From contig NZ_MNPW01000002.1 of assembly GCF_001983175.1 (NCBI RefSeq), forward strand, positions 248,001 to 312,000: a stretch of 64,000 nt of DNA. The letters are read 5' to 3'. A program made the translations under genes and the position numbers. The DNA comes from Pseudomonas cedrina subsp. cedrina (GTDB lineage: Bacteria; Pseudomonadota; Gammaproteobacteria; Pseudomonadales; Pseudomonadaceae). The notes beneath the pieces are model-generated. The model did no database searches, had not been told where the DNA came from, and saw nothing but the letters and a program-made list of their open reading frames with translations. Each line of letters starts with the position of its first letter. Position 1 is the first letter of the stretch. Of the stretch, positions 34,589 to 47,908 are shown piece after piece.

Positions 34589-35507
34589 AATCCGGTTTCG
34601 TCAGTACCATCCGCTCTTCGCCGACCTCTTCGGCATACCGCGCCACCACCTTCTGGCACAACCCCACAATCTCCTCCACCAACTCCACCCCCACGCGCCA
34701 CGACACCACCACCTGCAAATTCGGCAGGCGTTGCGCCATCGGCAGCATCACCAACTCCCCGCGCGCCAGTTCCTCCCTGACCAGCACCGGCGGCAACGCG
34801 CCAATCCCGAAGCCATCGCGCAACAACCGGGTAATCGCCGAGACCGAGTTCACACAGTTCATCCGTGGTGCGGCCACACCGTTGGCCTGCATCAGGCTGA
34901 TCACGTCCTGGTGCGGGTGGGAGTTTTTCGAGTAGGTGATGATGCGCTCCTGGGCCAGTTCGGCGAGGGAGGCATAGTCGCGGTGGTAGATCGACTGGCT
35001 GGCGACGATCCAGGCCATGGGGTGGCTGGCCAGCTCCAGGCTGCGCACGGTTTCGAGGCGCAGCAGGTCGGTTTGCAGGATCAGGTCGAGGAAGCCTTTT
35101 TGCAGCTGATCGCTGAGGTTCAGTGCGGTATCGGCGACCAACTCGATTTCCACCCGCGGGAAATGGTCCATCAGTTCCGCCACCAACGGGCTGAGCCAAG
35201 TGTGGATCACTGTGTCCATTGCGCCGATGCGGATACGCCCGACCTTGCTGCTGGACGTCTCCAGGGACTGCTTCAGGCCCTGCATGGTGACCATCATCTG
35301 CTCGGCGTAATCGAGCACCTTCAAGCCCTCCGGCGTCAGGCTGACACCGCGTGAATCGCGCAGGAACAACTTCACGCCCAACTCGCTTTCCAGCACGGCG
35401 ATGCGGCTGGAAATCGAGGCCTGGGTGGTGAACAGCTTCTCGGCGGTCAGGCGGAAACTCTTGAGCTTGGCCACCCAGACGAAGGTTTCAAGAAACTTCA
35501 AATTCAT
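34587..35507 (-). CDS. LysR-family regulator divergent from pxpABC
   Basis: A 306-residue LysR protein. DNA-binding domain at about residues 1-60 (MNLKFLETFVWVAKLKSFRL, TTQASISSRIAVLESELGVK). The effector domain carries IRIGAMDTVIHTWLSPLVAE and a C-terminal VVVSWRVGVELVEEIVGL. It is divergent from the 5-oxoprolinase genes with 176 bases between starts, so it is the likely regulator of 5-oxoproline catabolism. The inducer may be 5-oxoproline, by inference. Confidence 0.9.
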   Translation of the reverse strand: MNLKFLETFVWVAKLKSFRLTAEKLFTTQASISSRIAVLESELGVKLFLRDSRGVSLTPEGLKVLDYAEQMMVTMQGLKQSLETSSSKVGRIRIGAMDTVIHTWLSPLVAELMDHFPRVEIELVADTALNLSDQLQKGFLDLILQTDLLRLETVRSLELASHPMAWIVASQSIYHRDYASLAELAQERIITYSKNSHPHQDVISLMQANGVAAPRMNCVNSVSAITRLLRDGFGIGALPPVLVREELARGELVMLPMAQRLPNLQVVVSWRVGVELVEEIVGLCQKVVARYAEEVGEERMVLTKPD

Positions 35508-35654
35508 GGGATCAACTTTTTCTTATGCATGGATCGGTTTTTATTAGTTGGACGCCGCACCTGGCCAGCGCCAAAAATCGAGCCATTCCACGATAAGCGC
35601 CGTTGGGGTACGAGGACAAGTTGCGCGTTCCGCGTAATAAATCCCACACTACAA

Positions 35655-35662
35655 AATAACAA
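35655..35662 (+). promoter_or_regulatory. AANAANAA motif in pxpA leader (possible Hfq/Crc site)
   Basis: AATAACAA exactly fits AANAANAA and lies just before the AGGAGC ribosome site of pxpA, with an A-rich flank (ACAAAATAACAAAG). In Pseudomonas, Hfq with Crc binds such sequences to repress catabolic genes when preferred carbon sources are present. Confidence 0.5.
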
Positions 35663-35683
35663 AGCCTACAGGAGCACCCAGCC

Positions 35684-36424
35684 GTGAGCCGTCTTTTACT
35701 GAATTGCGACATCGGCGAAAGCTTTGGCAATTGGACCATGGGTCTGGATGCCGAGGTCATGCCGTTCATCGATTGCGCCAACGTGGCCTGCGGCTTTCAT
35801 GCCGGCGACCCGAGCATCATGCGCAAGACCGTCAGCCTGGCGCTCAAGCATGGCGTGCAAATCGGCGCGCACCCGGCGTACCAGGACCTGCAAGGCTTCG
35901 GCCGCCGCTCCATGGCCTACACGCCGCAGGAAATCCAGGACCTGCTGCACTACCAGATCGGCGCCCTCGACGGCATCTGCCGTGCCCAGGGCGGGCGTGT
36001 CAGCTACGTCAAGCCTCACGGCGCGATGTACAACGACATGATGGCCAACCCTGTGCAATTGCGCGCGGTGATCCAGGCCGTAGCGGCCTACGGCGAACTG
36101 CCGCTGATGCTGCTCGCCACCCGCGACAACAGCGCGGCCCAGGCCTTGGGTGACGAATACGGCGTAACCCTGTGGTTCGAAGCCTTCGCCGATCGCGCCT
36201 ACGACAGCCAGGGGCATTTGGTCTCGCGCCAGTTGCCCGGCGCCGTGCACCATGATTCCGAGATCATCGTGCAACAAGCCCTGACGATTTCCCGTGGCGA
36301 AAACCTGACGGCCAGTGACGGCAGCCCGTTGATCCTGCAAGCCGATACCCTGTGCGTGCACGGCGACAACGCCAGCTCGGTCGCGGCCGTGCAGCGCATC
36401 CGCGAGGCATTGAAGCCAGCATGA
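35684..36424 (+). CDS. pxpA: 5-oxoprolinase subunit PxpA
   Basis: A 246-residue LamB/YcsF-family protein, the catalytic-partner subunit A of the ATP-dependent 5-oxoprolinase PxpABC that opens 5-oxoproline to glutamate. Motifs: [45 protein letters not shown] and the late [15 protein letters not shown] 35684 has AGGAG upstream. Its TGA overlaps the ATG of pxpB. First gene of the operon. Confidence 0.94.
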   Translation: MSRLLLNCDIGESFGNWTMGLDAEVMPFIDCANVACGFHAGDPSIMRKTVSLALKHGVQIGAHPAYQDLQGFGRRSMAYTPQEIQDLLHYQIGALDGICRAQGGRVSYVKPHGAMYNDMMANPVQLRAVIQAVAAYGELPLMLLATRDNSAAQALGDEYGVTLWFEAFADRAYDSQGHLVSRQLPGAVHHDSEIIVQQALTISRGENLTASDGSPLILQADTLCVHGDNASSVAAVQRIREALKPA

Positions 36425-37125
36425 AGCCGCGCATTGAAGTGGTGGCCATCGACTGCCTGATGGTGCGTCTGTTTGATGAAATTGCCGAAGCCAACATGCC
36501 GTGGATGCTCGCCGCTGCCCAAGGCCTGCGCAGCGGGTTTGGCGCAGCGCTGGTGGACCTGGTGCCGTCCTACACCACCTTGATGGTGCATTACGACCTC
36601 AGCGCCTTGAGCCCGGCCCAGGCACGCGAGCTGATCGACCACGCGCTTACCGACCTGCAACCGCACACCCAGGGCAGCGGCCAGCGCCACGTGCTACCGG
36701 TGTGGTACGACCTGAGCGTCGGCCCGGAGCTGACATTACTCAGCCAGCGCAGTGGCCTGGCCATAGACGACGTGATCCGCCGCCACAGCGTCCATGAGTA
36801 CCAGGTATTCGCCCTCGGTTTCGCGCCTGGCTTCGCCTTTATGGGGCTGGTGGACGAGCGCCTTGCCACGCCGCGCCTCAATACCCCGCGCAAACGTGTG
36901 GCCGCCGGCAGCGTCGGCATTGCCGAACGGCAAACCGCCGCCTACCCAGTGGTGTCGCCTGGGGGCTGGAACCTGATCGGCCGCACCCCGGCCAAGCTCT
37001 TCGACCGCGAGCGCGACGGCTACAGCCTGATGCAGCCCGGCGACACGGTGCGTTTCGAGCCGGTCGACCACGCCGAATTCATCAAACTGGGTGGCGATGA
37101 CACGCCGTTGGAGGCGCAGGCATGA
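36421..37125 (+). CDS. pxpB: 5-oxoprolinase subunit PxpB
   Basis: A 234-residue subunit B of the 5-oxoprolinase complex (KipI/allophanate hydrolase subunit 1 family). Typical phrases: [53 protein letters not shown] and [19 protein letters not shown] 36421 overlaps the pxpA stop by 4 bases (ATGA), and its own TGA overlaps the start of pxpC, so all three are translationally coupled. Confidence 0.94.
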   Translation: MKPRIEVVAIDCLMVRLFDEIAEANMPWMLAAAQGLRSGFGAALVDLVPSYTTLMVHYDLSALSPAQARELIDHALTDLQPHTQGSGQRHVLPVWYDLSVGPELTLLSQRSGLAIDDVIRRHSVHEYQVFALGFAPGFAFMGLVDERLATPRLNTPRKRVAAGSVGIAERQTAAYPVVSPGGWNLIGRTPAKLFDRERDGYSLMQPGDTVRFEPVDHAEFIKLGGDDTPLEAQA

Positions 37126-38036
37126 GCCGCTTGATCATCGAGGCCAGCACACCGCTGTGCCTGTTGCAGGACGCCGGCCGCTTTGGCGTGCGTCACCTGG
37201 GCGTGACCCAGGGTGGGGCGCTGGACTGGGTGTCGATGTCCTGGGCCAACTGGTTGTTGGGCAACGCGCTCGGCGCGCCGGTGGTGGAGATTACCCTGGG
37301 GGGCTTCACCGTGCAGGCCGAGGATTATTGCCTGCTGGCCCTGGCCGGCGCGGACCTCGGCGCCTGCATCGACGACCGCGCCATCAGCCCCGGACGCGGT
37401 TTCATCCTGCAAAAAGGTCAACGTTTGCGCTTCACCCAGCCGATCAACGGTGCGCGGGCCTACCTCGCGGCACCGGGTGGGTTTGATGCGCCGGATGTGC
37501 TGGGCAGCTGCGCCACTGTTGTGCGCGAAGCACTGGGTGGAATAGACGGTTTTGGCAAGGCATTGGCCGAAGGCGGGCGCCTGGCTTATTCCGGTACGGG
37601 CGGTGCGATGAAGGTGCTGAGGGATCCAGGCCTGCAGACCAAGGTCCCATTGGACGTGATTATCGGCGCACAGATCGGCCAGTTCAGCGGGCAGAGCCTG
37701 TTCGATGCATTCAATACCGAATGGGCCGTGGACAGCCGCGCCGACCGCATGGGCATGCGTCTGCTGGGTACGCCATTGCAGTACCAGGGCCCTTCGTTGA
37801 TTTCCGAAGGGATTCCATTGGGGGCGATCCAGGTGCCTCCGGACGGGCAGCCGATTGTGTTGCTCAATGATCGCCAGACCATTGGCGGCTACCCGCGCCT
37901 GGGCGCCTTGACGCCCTTGGCGCTGGCGCGTCTGGCGCAGTGTCTGCCGGGGGAGAAGGTGCGGTTGGCGCCGATGGTGCAGGAGACGGCGCATCGGCAG
38001 CATGTCGATTTTTTGCAGCGTTTTGTAGACTGCTAA
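37122..38036 (+). CDS. pxpC: 5-oxoprolinase subunit PxpC
   Basis: A 304-residue biotin-dependent-carboxyltransferase-like subunit (KipA/allophanate hydrolase subunit 2 family). Motifs: LLQDAGRFGVRHLGVTQGGA, then DSRADRMGMRLLG, ISEGIPLGAIQVPPDGQPIV and QTIGGYPRLG. It completes the PxpABC complex. It overlaps pxpB by ATGA. The following gap holds a perfect long hairpin at 38041-38124. Confidence 0.94.
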   Translation: MSRLIIEASTPLCLLQDAGRFGVRHLGVTQGGALDWVSMSWANWLLGNALGAPVVEITLGGFTVQAEDYCLLALAGADLGACIDDRAISPGRGFILQKGQRLRFTQPINGARAYLAAPGGFDAPDVLGSCATVVREALGGIDGFGKALAEGGRLAYSGTGGAMKVLRDPGLQTKVPLDVIIGAQIGQFSGQSLFDAFNTEWAVDSRADRMGMRLLGTPLQYQGPSLISEGIPLGAIQVPPDGQPIVLLNDRQTIGGYPRLGALTPLALARLAQCLPGEKVRLAPMVQETAHRQHVDFLQRFVDC

Positions 38037-38040
38037 GAGC

Positions 38041-38124
38041 ATCGCAGGCAAGCCAGCTCCCACATTCAGACTGTATTTCAACCCTGGAATACAGTCTGAA
38101 TGTGGGAGCTGGCTTGCCTGCGAT
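38041..38124. repeat. family B element forming a perfect 37-bp stem
   Basis: Arms 38041-38077 and 38088-38124 are exactly complementary over 37 bp with a 10-base loop. The ends are ATCGCAGGCAAGCCAGCTCC and its complement. It begins 4 bases after the pxpC stop and faces the convergent VWA gene, so it may also end transcription both ways. Confidence 0.92.
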
Positions 38125-38144
38125 GACGCCGGTCAATACACCGC

Positions 38145-39323
38145 CTATTTCGAGAGAAACCGCATCCCTTCCTCAAGCCCGCGCAGCGTCAATGGATACA
38201 TCTGGTCCTCCACCAACTCCCGCACGATCCCGGTCGACGCCGTATACCCCCAGGTGTCTTTCGGATACGGATTAATCCAGATCAGCTTCTTGTACTTGGC
38301 CATGAAGCGCTGCATCCACACATACCCGGCTTCCTCATTCCAGTGCTCCACGCTGCCGCCGGCCTGGGTGATCTCATACGGTGCCATCGACGCGTCGCCG
38401 ATAAAGATCACTTTGTAATCGGCGCCGTACTTGTGCAGCAGGTCCTGGGTGGAGGTGCGTTCGGAGGTGCGGCGCAGGTTGTTCTTCCACACCGACTCAT
38501 AGACGAAGTTGTGGAAGTAGAAGTACTCCAGGTGCTTGAACTCTGTCTTGCACGCCGAGAAAAGCTCTTCGCAGATCTTCACGTGAGCGTCCATCGAGCC
38601 GCCGATATCAAACAGCAGCAACAACTTGATGGTGTTACGCCGCTCCGGGCGCATCTGGATATTCAACAGCCCGGCATCACGCGCCGTGTGGTCGATGGTG
38701 CCGTCGATATCCAGCTCTTCTGCCGCGCCCTGGCGTGCAAACTTGCGCAGGCGGCGCAGGGCGATCTTGATATTGCGCGTACCCAATTCGACCTGGTCGT
38801 CGAGGTTCTTGTACTCGCGCTGGTCCCACACCTTGACCGCCTTGCCCTGGCGTTTGCCGGCATCGCCCACGCGAATGCCTTCGGGGTTGTAGCCGCCGGA
38901 ACCGAACGGGCTGGTGCCGCCGGTGCCGATCCACTTATTGCCGCCGGCATGGCGTTCCTTCTGTTCTTCCAGGCGTTTCTTGAATGCTTCGATCAACTTG
39001 TCCAGGCCACCCAAGGACTGGATCTGTGCGCGTTCTTCATCGGTCAGCGAGCGCTCGAATTCCTTGCGCAACCAGTCTTCGGGGATCAGCGCCTGCAAAT
39101 GGTCGTCGAGCTTTTCCAGGCCGTTGAAGTAGGCGCCGAAAGCTCGGTCGAACTTGTCGAAATGCCGCTCGTCCTTGACCAGGATCGCCCGGGCCAAGTA
39201 ATAGAACTCGTCCATGTCGGCGAAGGTCACGCGCTGTTTCAGCGCGTTGATCAAATCGAGCAGCTCGCGCACCGACACCGGCACCTTGGCTGCGCGCATC
39301 TCGTTAAACAGGTTGAGCAACAT
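38145..39323 (-). CDS. VWA-domain protein (CoxE-like) paired with MoxR ATPase
   Basis: A 392-residue cytosolic protein with a C-terminal von Willebrand A domain. The MIDAS motif DxGxS reads DIGGSMDAH. The Lys/Glu-rich central part (KRLEEQKERHAGG) and the N-terminal helical domain (LLNLFNEMRAAKVPVSVREL) match CoxE-like proteins. It follows the MoxR gene, sharing one base in TGATG, so they are coupled. MoxR-VWA pairs are thought to act as metal-insertion or assembly chaperones; no client enzyme is adjacent. Confidence 0.88.
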   Translation of the reverse strand: MLLNLFNEMRAAKVPVSVRELLDLINALKQRVTFADMDEFYYLARAILVKDERHFDKFDRAFGAYFNGLEKLDDHLQALIPEDWLRKEFERSLTDEERAQIQSLGGLDKLIEAFKKRLEEQKERHAGGNKWIGTGGTSPFGSGGYNPEGIRVGDAGKRQGKAVKVWDQREYKNLDDQVELGTRNIKIALRRLRKFARQGAAEELDIDGTIDHTARDAGLLNIQMRPERRNTIKLLLLFDIGGSMDAHVKICEELFSACKTEFKHLEYFYFHNFVYESVWKNNLRRTSERTSTQDLLHKYGADYKVIFIGDASMAPYEITQAGGSVEHWNEEAGYVWMQRFMAKYKKLIWINPYPKDTWGYTASTGIVRELVEDQMYPLTLRGLEEGMRFLSK

Positions 39324-40168
39324 CAGCGGTTACCGCGACGGCTCATGAACGCCAGACGCTCGAGCAACTGCACGTCCTGCTCGTTCTTCACCAGCGCGCC
39401 GGCCAGCGGTGGGATGGCCTTGGTCGGGTCGCGCTCGCGCAGCACCGCTTCGCCGATGTTGTCGGCCATCAGCAGCTTGAGCCAGTCGACCAGTTCGGAA
39501 GTGGAGGGTTTCTTCTTCAGGCCCGGCACTTTGCGCACGTCGAAAAACACGTCCAGCGCTTCGCTGACCAGGTCTTTCTTGATGTCGGGATAGTGCACAT
39601 CGACGATCTTTTGCAGGGTGGCGCGATCCGGGAAGGCAATGTAGTGGAAGAAGCAGCGGCGCAGGAACGCGTCCGGCAGCTCTTTTTCGTTGTTGGAAGT
39701 AATGATGATGATCGGGCGCTTTTTGGCCTTGATGGTCTCGTCGATTTCGTAGACGTAGAACTCCATCTTGTCGAGTTCTTGCAACAGGTCGTTGGGGAAT
39801 TCGATGTCGGCTTTATCGATTTCATCGATCAGCAGGATCACCCGCTCTTCGGACTCGAAGGCTTCCCAGAGCTTGCCCTTTTTCAGGTAGTTGCGCACGT
39901 CGTGCACTTTGTCCACGCCCAATTGCGAGTCGCGCAGGCGGCTGACCGCATCGTACTCGTACAGGCCCTGATGGGCCTTGGTGGTGGATTTGATGTGCCA
40001 GGTAATCAACCTGGCGCCGAAGGATTCGGCCAATTGCTCGGCGAGCATGGTCTTGCCGGTGCCGGGTTCGCCCTTGACCAGCAATGGACGCTCCAGGGTA
40101 ATGGCGGCGTTCACGGCCAGTTTCAGGTCATCGGTGGCAACGTAGGCCTGGGTGCCTTCGAACTTCAT
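39323..40168 (-). CDS. MoxR-family AAA+ ATPase
   Basis: A 281-residue AAA+ ATPase. Walker A GEPGTGKT at about residues 33-40, Walker B LLIDEIDKA, sensor 1 ITSNNEKELPDAFLRR with the arginine finger region, and a C-terminal lid. It is the first gene of a two-gene unit with the VWA gene, which overlaps its stop by one base. The pair suggests a chaperone-like remodelling module. Confidence 0.9.
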   Translation of the reverse strand: MKFEGTQAYVATDDLKLAVNAAITLERPLLVKGEPGTGKTMLAEQLAESFGARLITWHIKSTTKAHQGLYEYDAVSRLRDSQLGVDKVHDVRNYLKKGKLWEAFESEERVILLIDEIDKADIEFPNDLLQELDKMEFYVYEIDETIKAKKRPIIIITSNNEKELPDAFLRRCFFHYIAFPDRATLQKIVDVHYPDIKKDLVSEALDVFFDVRKVPGLKKKPSTSELVDWLKLLMADNIGEAVLRERDPTKAIPPLAGALVKNEQDVQLLERLAFMSRRGNR

Positions 40169-40303
40169 CGGTCATTCCTCGGATTCATCAATGCCCGGAC
40201 TATACCGCGCAGCCCTGGCGACTGTGAACGCAGACGGGTTATTCAGTCTCTGAATGGCCAGTCACTCCAGCTGTGGAGGCGTGCTTGCGTGGGAGTCGGG
40301 CCT

Positions 40304-40408
40304 CTGTGGGAGCCGGGCTTGCCCGCGATGCAGGCACTGCGGTGTAGCAGTTGCACCGCGGTGATGCTATCGCAGGCAAGCCAGCTCCCACACAAGTCCG
40401 CTCCCACA
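40304..40408. repeat. family B inverted repeats (degenerate)
   Basis: TGGGAGCCGGGCTTGCCCGC on the left and the complement of GGGAGCTGGCTTGCCTGCGA on the right, with extra half-copies at the edge (CCGCTCCCACAT). The gap between the MoxR and DUF748 genes (40169-40409) otherwise holds nothing recognised. Confidence 0.8.
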
Positions 40409-40409
40409 T

Positions 40410-41486
40410 TTAGTCCGCGCTTGGCTTAGGTTGTTCATAGCGTGCGTTGAACGCCTGGATGAAGCCGTTGCGCAATATCGCCAGGAACGCAGAGAACGCG
40501 CTGACATCCTGCTGGTGCACGCTGCCGCTTAATTCAACCCGCGTGGCGAACTGGTTCTTGCGCTGGTTTTTCAACACCGTCTCGCTGGCGCCGACCACGG
40601 CTTCCCAGATCGAGCGGAAGATGTTCTTGTCCTTGTCTTCCACGTCCTGCTTCCAGTCGAAGACTTCCACATCGCGCAGCAAGGGCTTGATGTAGCCGCT
40701 CAGCTGGCCTTTTTCCGCCTGCGCTTCGACCACCACGTCGCCGGTGCCGGACTTGAAGTCGAACTTGCCATAGGCGGAGGCGAAGTCATTCATGCGTTTG
40801 AGTTGCAAGTCACGGGCGCGGAAGCGGAACTCGAATTCCTCGAAGTCACTCAGCGGGTCAAAGGTGGCCGTGGCTTCCAGCGGCGCCTGGCCTTGCAGCA
40901 GGGCCTTGCCTTCGAAACGCGCGTCGCGCTTGCCTTTGACGTCCACCACGTTGGTAAGGTTGTAGAAACTCGCGTTGACCGCCGTCGCGTTGATGTTCAC
41001 CGCGGGTTTGGAGTTGAAATTGTGAAAGGCGATCTTGCCGTCCTCGATGCGCATTTCATTGAGGGTGATGGGCAGTAACTTGCTCAACTGTTCCTGCCAG
41101 TCGGTGCCTTTACCGGTCTGGGACGCCTGCTTGTTTGCACCGCCATCGACGAAGTTGATCTCAGGATTGACGAAATGCCCCTCGGCGACCACGGCATGGT
41201 CGTACCACAGCGAGTGCCAGCTCACGGCGAATTCGATCTGCGGCGCGTTGACGAACGGCACCGGTACCTTGCCATCCACCTTGACGATCTTCAGGCCATT
41301 GATGCGGTACGCACCGCGCCACAAGGCCAGGTCCACGTCGGTGATTTCGCCACGGTAGTCACCCATGTCGGCGAGCTTTTCATTCAAATAGTTACGCACC
41401 AGGTAGGGCAGCGCGATGTTCAAGGCAACCAGCACCACCACCAGCCCGGCGATGGTCCATAGCGGCCAACTGTAGCGACGTTTCAT
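40410..41486 (-). CDS. DUF748-family membrane-anchored protein
   Basis: A 358-residue protein with one N-terminal transmembrane anchor (WTIAGLVVVLVALNIALPYL) and a large periplasmic AsmA-like region of alternating beta patterns (ITDVDLALWRGAYRINGLKI, LNEMRIEDGKIAFHNFNSKP). This fits DUF748. Proteins of this kind are linked to outer-membrane lipid or envelope homeostasis, but the exact role here is unknown. Single gene, divergent from cysK. Confidence 0.85.
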   Translation of the reverse strand: MKRRYSWPLWTIAGLVVVLVALNIALPYLVRNYLNEKLADMGDYRGEITDVDLALWRGAYRINGLKIVKVDGKVPVPFVNAPQIEFAVSWHSLWYDHAVVAEGHFVNPEINFVDGGANKQASQTGKGTDWQEQLSKLLPITLNEMRIEDGKIAFHNFNSKPAVNINATAVNASFYNLTNVVDVKGKRDARFEGKALLQGQAPLEATATFDPLSDFEEFEFRFRARDLQLKRMNDFASAYGKFDFKSGTGDVVVEAQAEKGQLSGYIKPLLRDVEVFDWKQDVEDKDKNIFRSIWEAVVGASETVLKNQRKNQFATRVELSGSVHQQDVSAFSAFLAILRNGFIQAFNARYEQPKPSAD

Positions 41487-41611
41487 GGGGCAGTTCTCCT
41501 AGCAGTTAGGAGGTTGACTGTTCGGGAGGCGCCAACGTTCCTCCGACTGGACGCCTTGAAAGGTGAGGCTTACCCTTGGACCTTCCTGAAAACCGCCCAA
41601 TAGGACCCGTC

Positions 41612-42586
<975 letters not shown>

Positions 42587-42587
42587 T

Positions 42588-42722
42588 GATCGTTCCCTCG
42601 CTCTGCGTGGGAATGCCGCCCCGGACGCTCCGCGTCCTGCGGTCGCCGCAAGATTTGGGCCCTGCGCAGGGGTGACGCGGAGCGTCGCGGGATGCATTCC
42701 CACGCAGAGCGTGGGAACGATC
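42588..42722. repeat. inverted repeat, family C copy 2
   Basis: A 135-bp element with ends GATCGTTCCCTCGCTCTGCG and AGAGCGTGGGAACGATC, similar in ends and size to the copy at 27154; the middles differ. Confidence 0.85.
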
Positions 42723-42828
42723 GAGCTCCCTCGCCACAAGGTTGATGTGTATCAGTCGGTCGGTCTAGGCCTTCTGCATACTGGCCCAACTGTTTATGAT
42801 GCAGGCGCTTATTTTCAGGAGTTGCTGC

Positions 42829-43767
42829 ATGACCTTTTCTTTGGCCACCAAACTGTCGGTATTACTGCTGTTCATCGGCAGCACGCTGTACGTGCACCTG
42901 CGCGGCAAGGCGCGTTTGCCGATGTTGCGCCAATTCGTCAACCATTCGGCGCTGTTCGCCCCGTATAACGCCTTGATGTACCTGTTCTCGGCCGTGCCGT
43001 CCAAGCCGTACCTGGACCGCAGCAAGTTCCCGGAGCTGGATGTGCTCAAGGACAACTGGGAAGTGATCCGCGAAGAGGCCATGCACCTGTTCGACGAGGG
43101 TTACATTCGCGCCGCCGAAAAGAACAACGATGCCGGGTTCGGTTCGTTCTTCAAGAAGGGCTGGAAGCGGTTCTACCTCAAGTGGTACGACAAGCCCCTG
43201 CCATCGGCCGAAGCGCTGTGCCCCAGGACCGTGGCCCTGGTGAGCAGCATTCCCAACGTGAAGGGCGCGATGTTCGCGCTGTTGCCAGGCGGCAGCCACC
43301 TCAACCCGCACCGCGACCCCTTTGCCGGCTCGCTGCGTTATCACCTGGGGCTGTCCACGCCGAACTCCGACGACTGCCGCATCTTTGTCGACGGCCAGGT
43401 CTACGCCTGGCGCGACGGCGACGACGTGATGTTCGATGAGACCTACGTGCATTGGGTCAAGAACGAAACCGAACAGACCCGCGTGATCCTGTTCTGCGAC
43501 ATCGAACGACCGCTGAGCAATCGCCTGATGACCCGCATCAACCGCTGGGTCAGTAAGCAACTGGGGCGCGCGACCGCGCCGCAGAACCTGGATGACGAGC
43601 GGGTGGGCGGGATCAACCAGGCCTATGCGTGGAGCAAGACGTTCAGCGACAAATTCAGTGGCGTGGTCAAGCAGTGGAAGCGCAAGCATCCTAAAGCGTA
43701 CAGGATCGCGCGGCCGGTGTTGGCGGTTGTTGTGCTGGTGCTGCTGTGGAAGTGGCTCTTCGGCTAA
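42829..43767 (+). CDS. lpxO: LpxO-like lipid A hydroxylase (Asp/Asn beta-hydroxylase family)
   Basis: A 312-residue Fe(II)/2-oxoglutarate dioxygenase of the inner membrane. It has an N-terminal helix (residues 8-24), a catalytic domain with His161 and Asp163 (PHRDPFAGSLRYHLGL), His208 (DETYVHWV) and Arg218 for 2-oxoglutarate, and a C-terminal helix. The sequence follows Salmonella LpxO closely (APYNALMYLFSAVPSKPYLD, FGSFFKKGWKRFYLKWY). LpxO adds a 2-hydroxyl to lipid A secondary acyl chains. ATG 42829 has AGGAG upstream. Confidence 0.86.
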   Translation: MTFSLATKLSVLLLFIGSTLYVHLRGKARLPMLRQFVNHSALFAPYNALMYLFSAVPSKPYLDRSKFPELDVLKDNWEVIREEAMHLFDEGYIRAAEKNNDAGFGSFFKKGWKRFYLKWYDKPLPSAEALCPRTVALVSSIPNVKGAMFALLPGGSHLNPHRDPFAGSLRYHLGLSTPNSDDCRIFVDGQVYAWRDGDDVMFDETYVHWVKNETEQTRVILFCDIERPLSNRLMTRINRWVSKQLGRATAPQNLDDERVGGINQAYAWSKTFSDKFSGVVKQWKRKHPKAYRIARPVLAVVVLVLLWKWLFG

Positions 43768-43790
43768 TTGTTTGGAATGCGATCAACATT

Positions 43791-43878
43791 GTGGGAGCTG
43801 GCTTGCCTGCGATAGCGGTCTATCAGTGAATGTGTGGGGGCTGATCCACCGCTATCGCAGGCAAGCCAGCTCCCACAC
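43791..43878. repeat. family B inverted repeat, copy at 43.8 kb
   Basis: TGTGGGAGCTGGCTTGCCTG with its complement after a 35-base spacer; it fills the gap between two convergent genes. Confidence 0.88.
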
Positions 43879-43895
43879 CTGATTTGTGTCGTGGT

Positions 43896-46637
<2,742 letters not shown>

Positions 46638-46825
46638 GATATGGCTCCTTATGGTCCGCACGGCTACGGACCTGACGGGACGAACAGAGCTATCAAGGTA
46701 GCCCTGTTTTCATTAGCAGACTAATAACTGGACTCTATGGTTAAGTCCAAGGTTCCGATCAGCTATCATGCGCGCGTTTTCATGACAGGCATTGCGATAG
46801 CGCAAGCCGGTTACCAGGAGAGTTG

Positions 46826-47902
46826 ATGAACACCCTTTTTATGCACTGCCGCCCGGGTTTTGAAGGCGAAGTCTGTTCCGAGATAGCGGAGCACGCCGCG
46901 CGCCTGAACGTCTCCGGCTACGCCAAGGCCAAGACCGGCAGCGCCTGCGCCGAATTTGTCTGCACCGAGGACGACGGCGCCCAGCGCTTGATGCACGGTC
47001 AGCGCTTTGCCGAGCTGATCTTCCCCAGGCAGTGGGCGCGCGGGGTGTTCATTAACCTGCCGGAAACCGACCGCATCAGCGTGATCCTGGCGCACCTGCA
47101 AGGGTTCCCGCTGTGCGGCAGCCTGTGGCTGGAAATGGTCGACACCAACGACGGCAAGGAACTGTCGAACTTCTGCAAGAAATTCGAAGTGCACCTGCGC
47201 AAAGCCTTGTTGAATGCCGGCAGACTGGTGGACGACCCGAGCAAACCGCGCCTGCTGTTGACCTTCAAGAGCGGCCGCGAAGTGTTCATGGGCCTGGCCG
47301 AGTCGAACAACTCGGCGATGTGGCCGATGGGTATCCCGCGCCTCAAGTTCCCGCGTGACGCGCCCAGCCGTTCGACGCTCAAGCTGGAAGAGGCCTGGCA
47401 CCACTTCATCCCCCGCGACCAATGGGACGAGCGCCTGCATGGCGACATGACCGGCGTCGACCTCGGCGCAGCCCCTGGCGGCTGGACCTGGCAACTGGTC
47501 AACCGTGGCATGCTGGTGACCGCCATCGACAACGGCCCCATGGCCGAAAGCCTGATGGACACCGGCCTGGTGCAGCATTTGATGGCCGACGGCTTCACCT
47601 TCGTGCCCAAGCAGCCGGTGGACTGGATGGTCTGCGATATCGTCGAGAAGCCGGCGCGTAACGCGGCGCTGCTGGAAACCTGGATTGGCGAGGGGTATTG
47701 CCGTGAAGCGGTGGTGAACCTGAAATTGCCGATGAAGCAGCGTTACGCCGAAGTGAAGCGCTTGCTGGAGCGTATCGAGGAAGGCTTCAAGGCGCGCGGC
47801 ATTCGCGTAGAGATCGGTTGCAAGCAGCTGTACCACGACCGCGAGGAAGTGACCTGTCATTTGCGCCGGTTGGTGGATGTGAAAAAATCCAAAAGACACT
47901 GA
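46826..47902 (+). CDS. rlmM: 23S rRNA C2498 2'-O-methyltransferase RlmM
   Basis: A 358-residue SAM-dependent 2'-O-methyltransferase. An N-terminal THUMP-type region (TLFMHCRPGFEGEVCSEIAE) precedes the catalytic domain with VDLGAAPGGWTWQLVNRGM and CDIVEKPARNAALLETWI. ATG 46826 follows AGGAGAGTTG; the preceding TTG is an alternative. It modifies C2498 of 23S rRNA. Confidence 0.93.
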   Translation: MNTLFMHCRPGFEGEVCSEIAEHAARLNVSGYAKAKTGSACAEFVCTEDDGAQRLMHGQRFAELIFPRQWARGVFINLPETDRISVILAHLQGFPLCGSLWLEMVDTNDGKELSNFCKKFEVHLRKALLNAGRLVDDPSKPRLLLTFKSGREVFMGLAESNNSAMWPMGIPRLKFPRDAPSRSTLKLEEAWHHFIPRDQWDERLHGDMTGVDLGAAPGGWTWQLVNRGMLVTAIDNGPMAESLMDTGLVQHLMADGFTFVPKQPVDWMVCDIVEKPARNAALLETWIGEGYCREAVVNLKLPMKQRYAEVKRLLERIEEGFKARGIRVEIGCKQLYHDREEVTCHLRRLVDVKKSKRH

Positions 47903-47908
47903 TATCCA

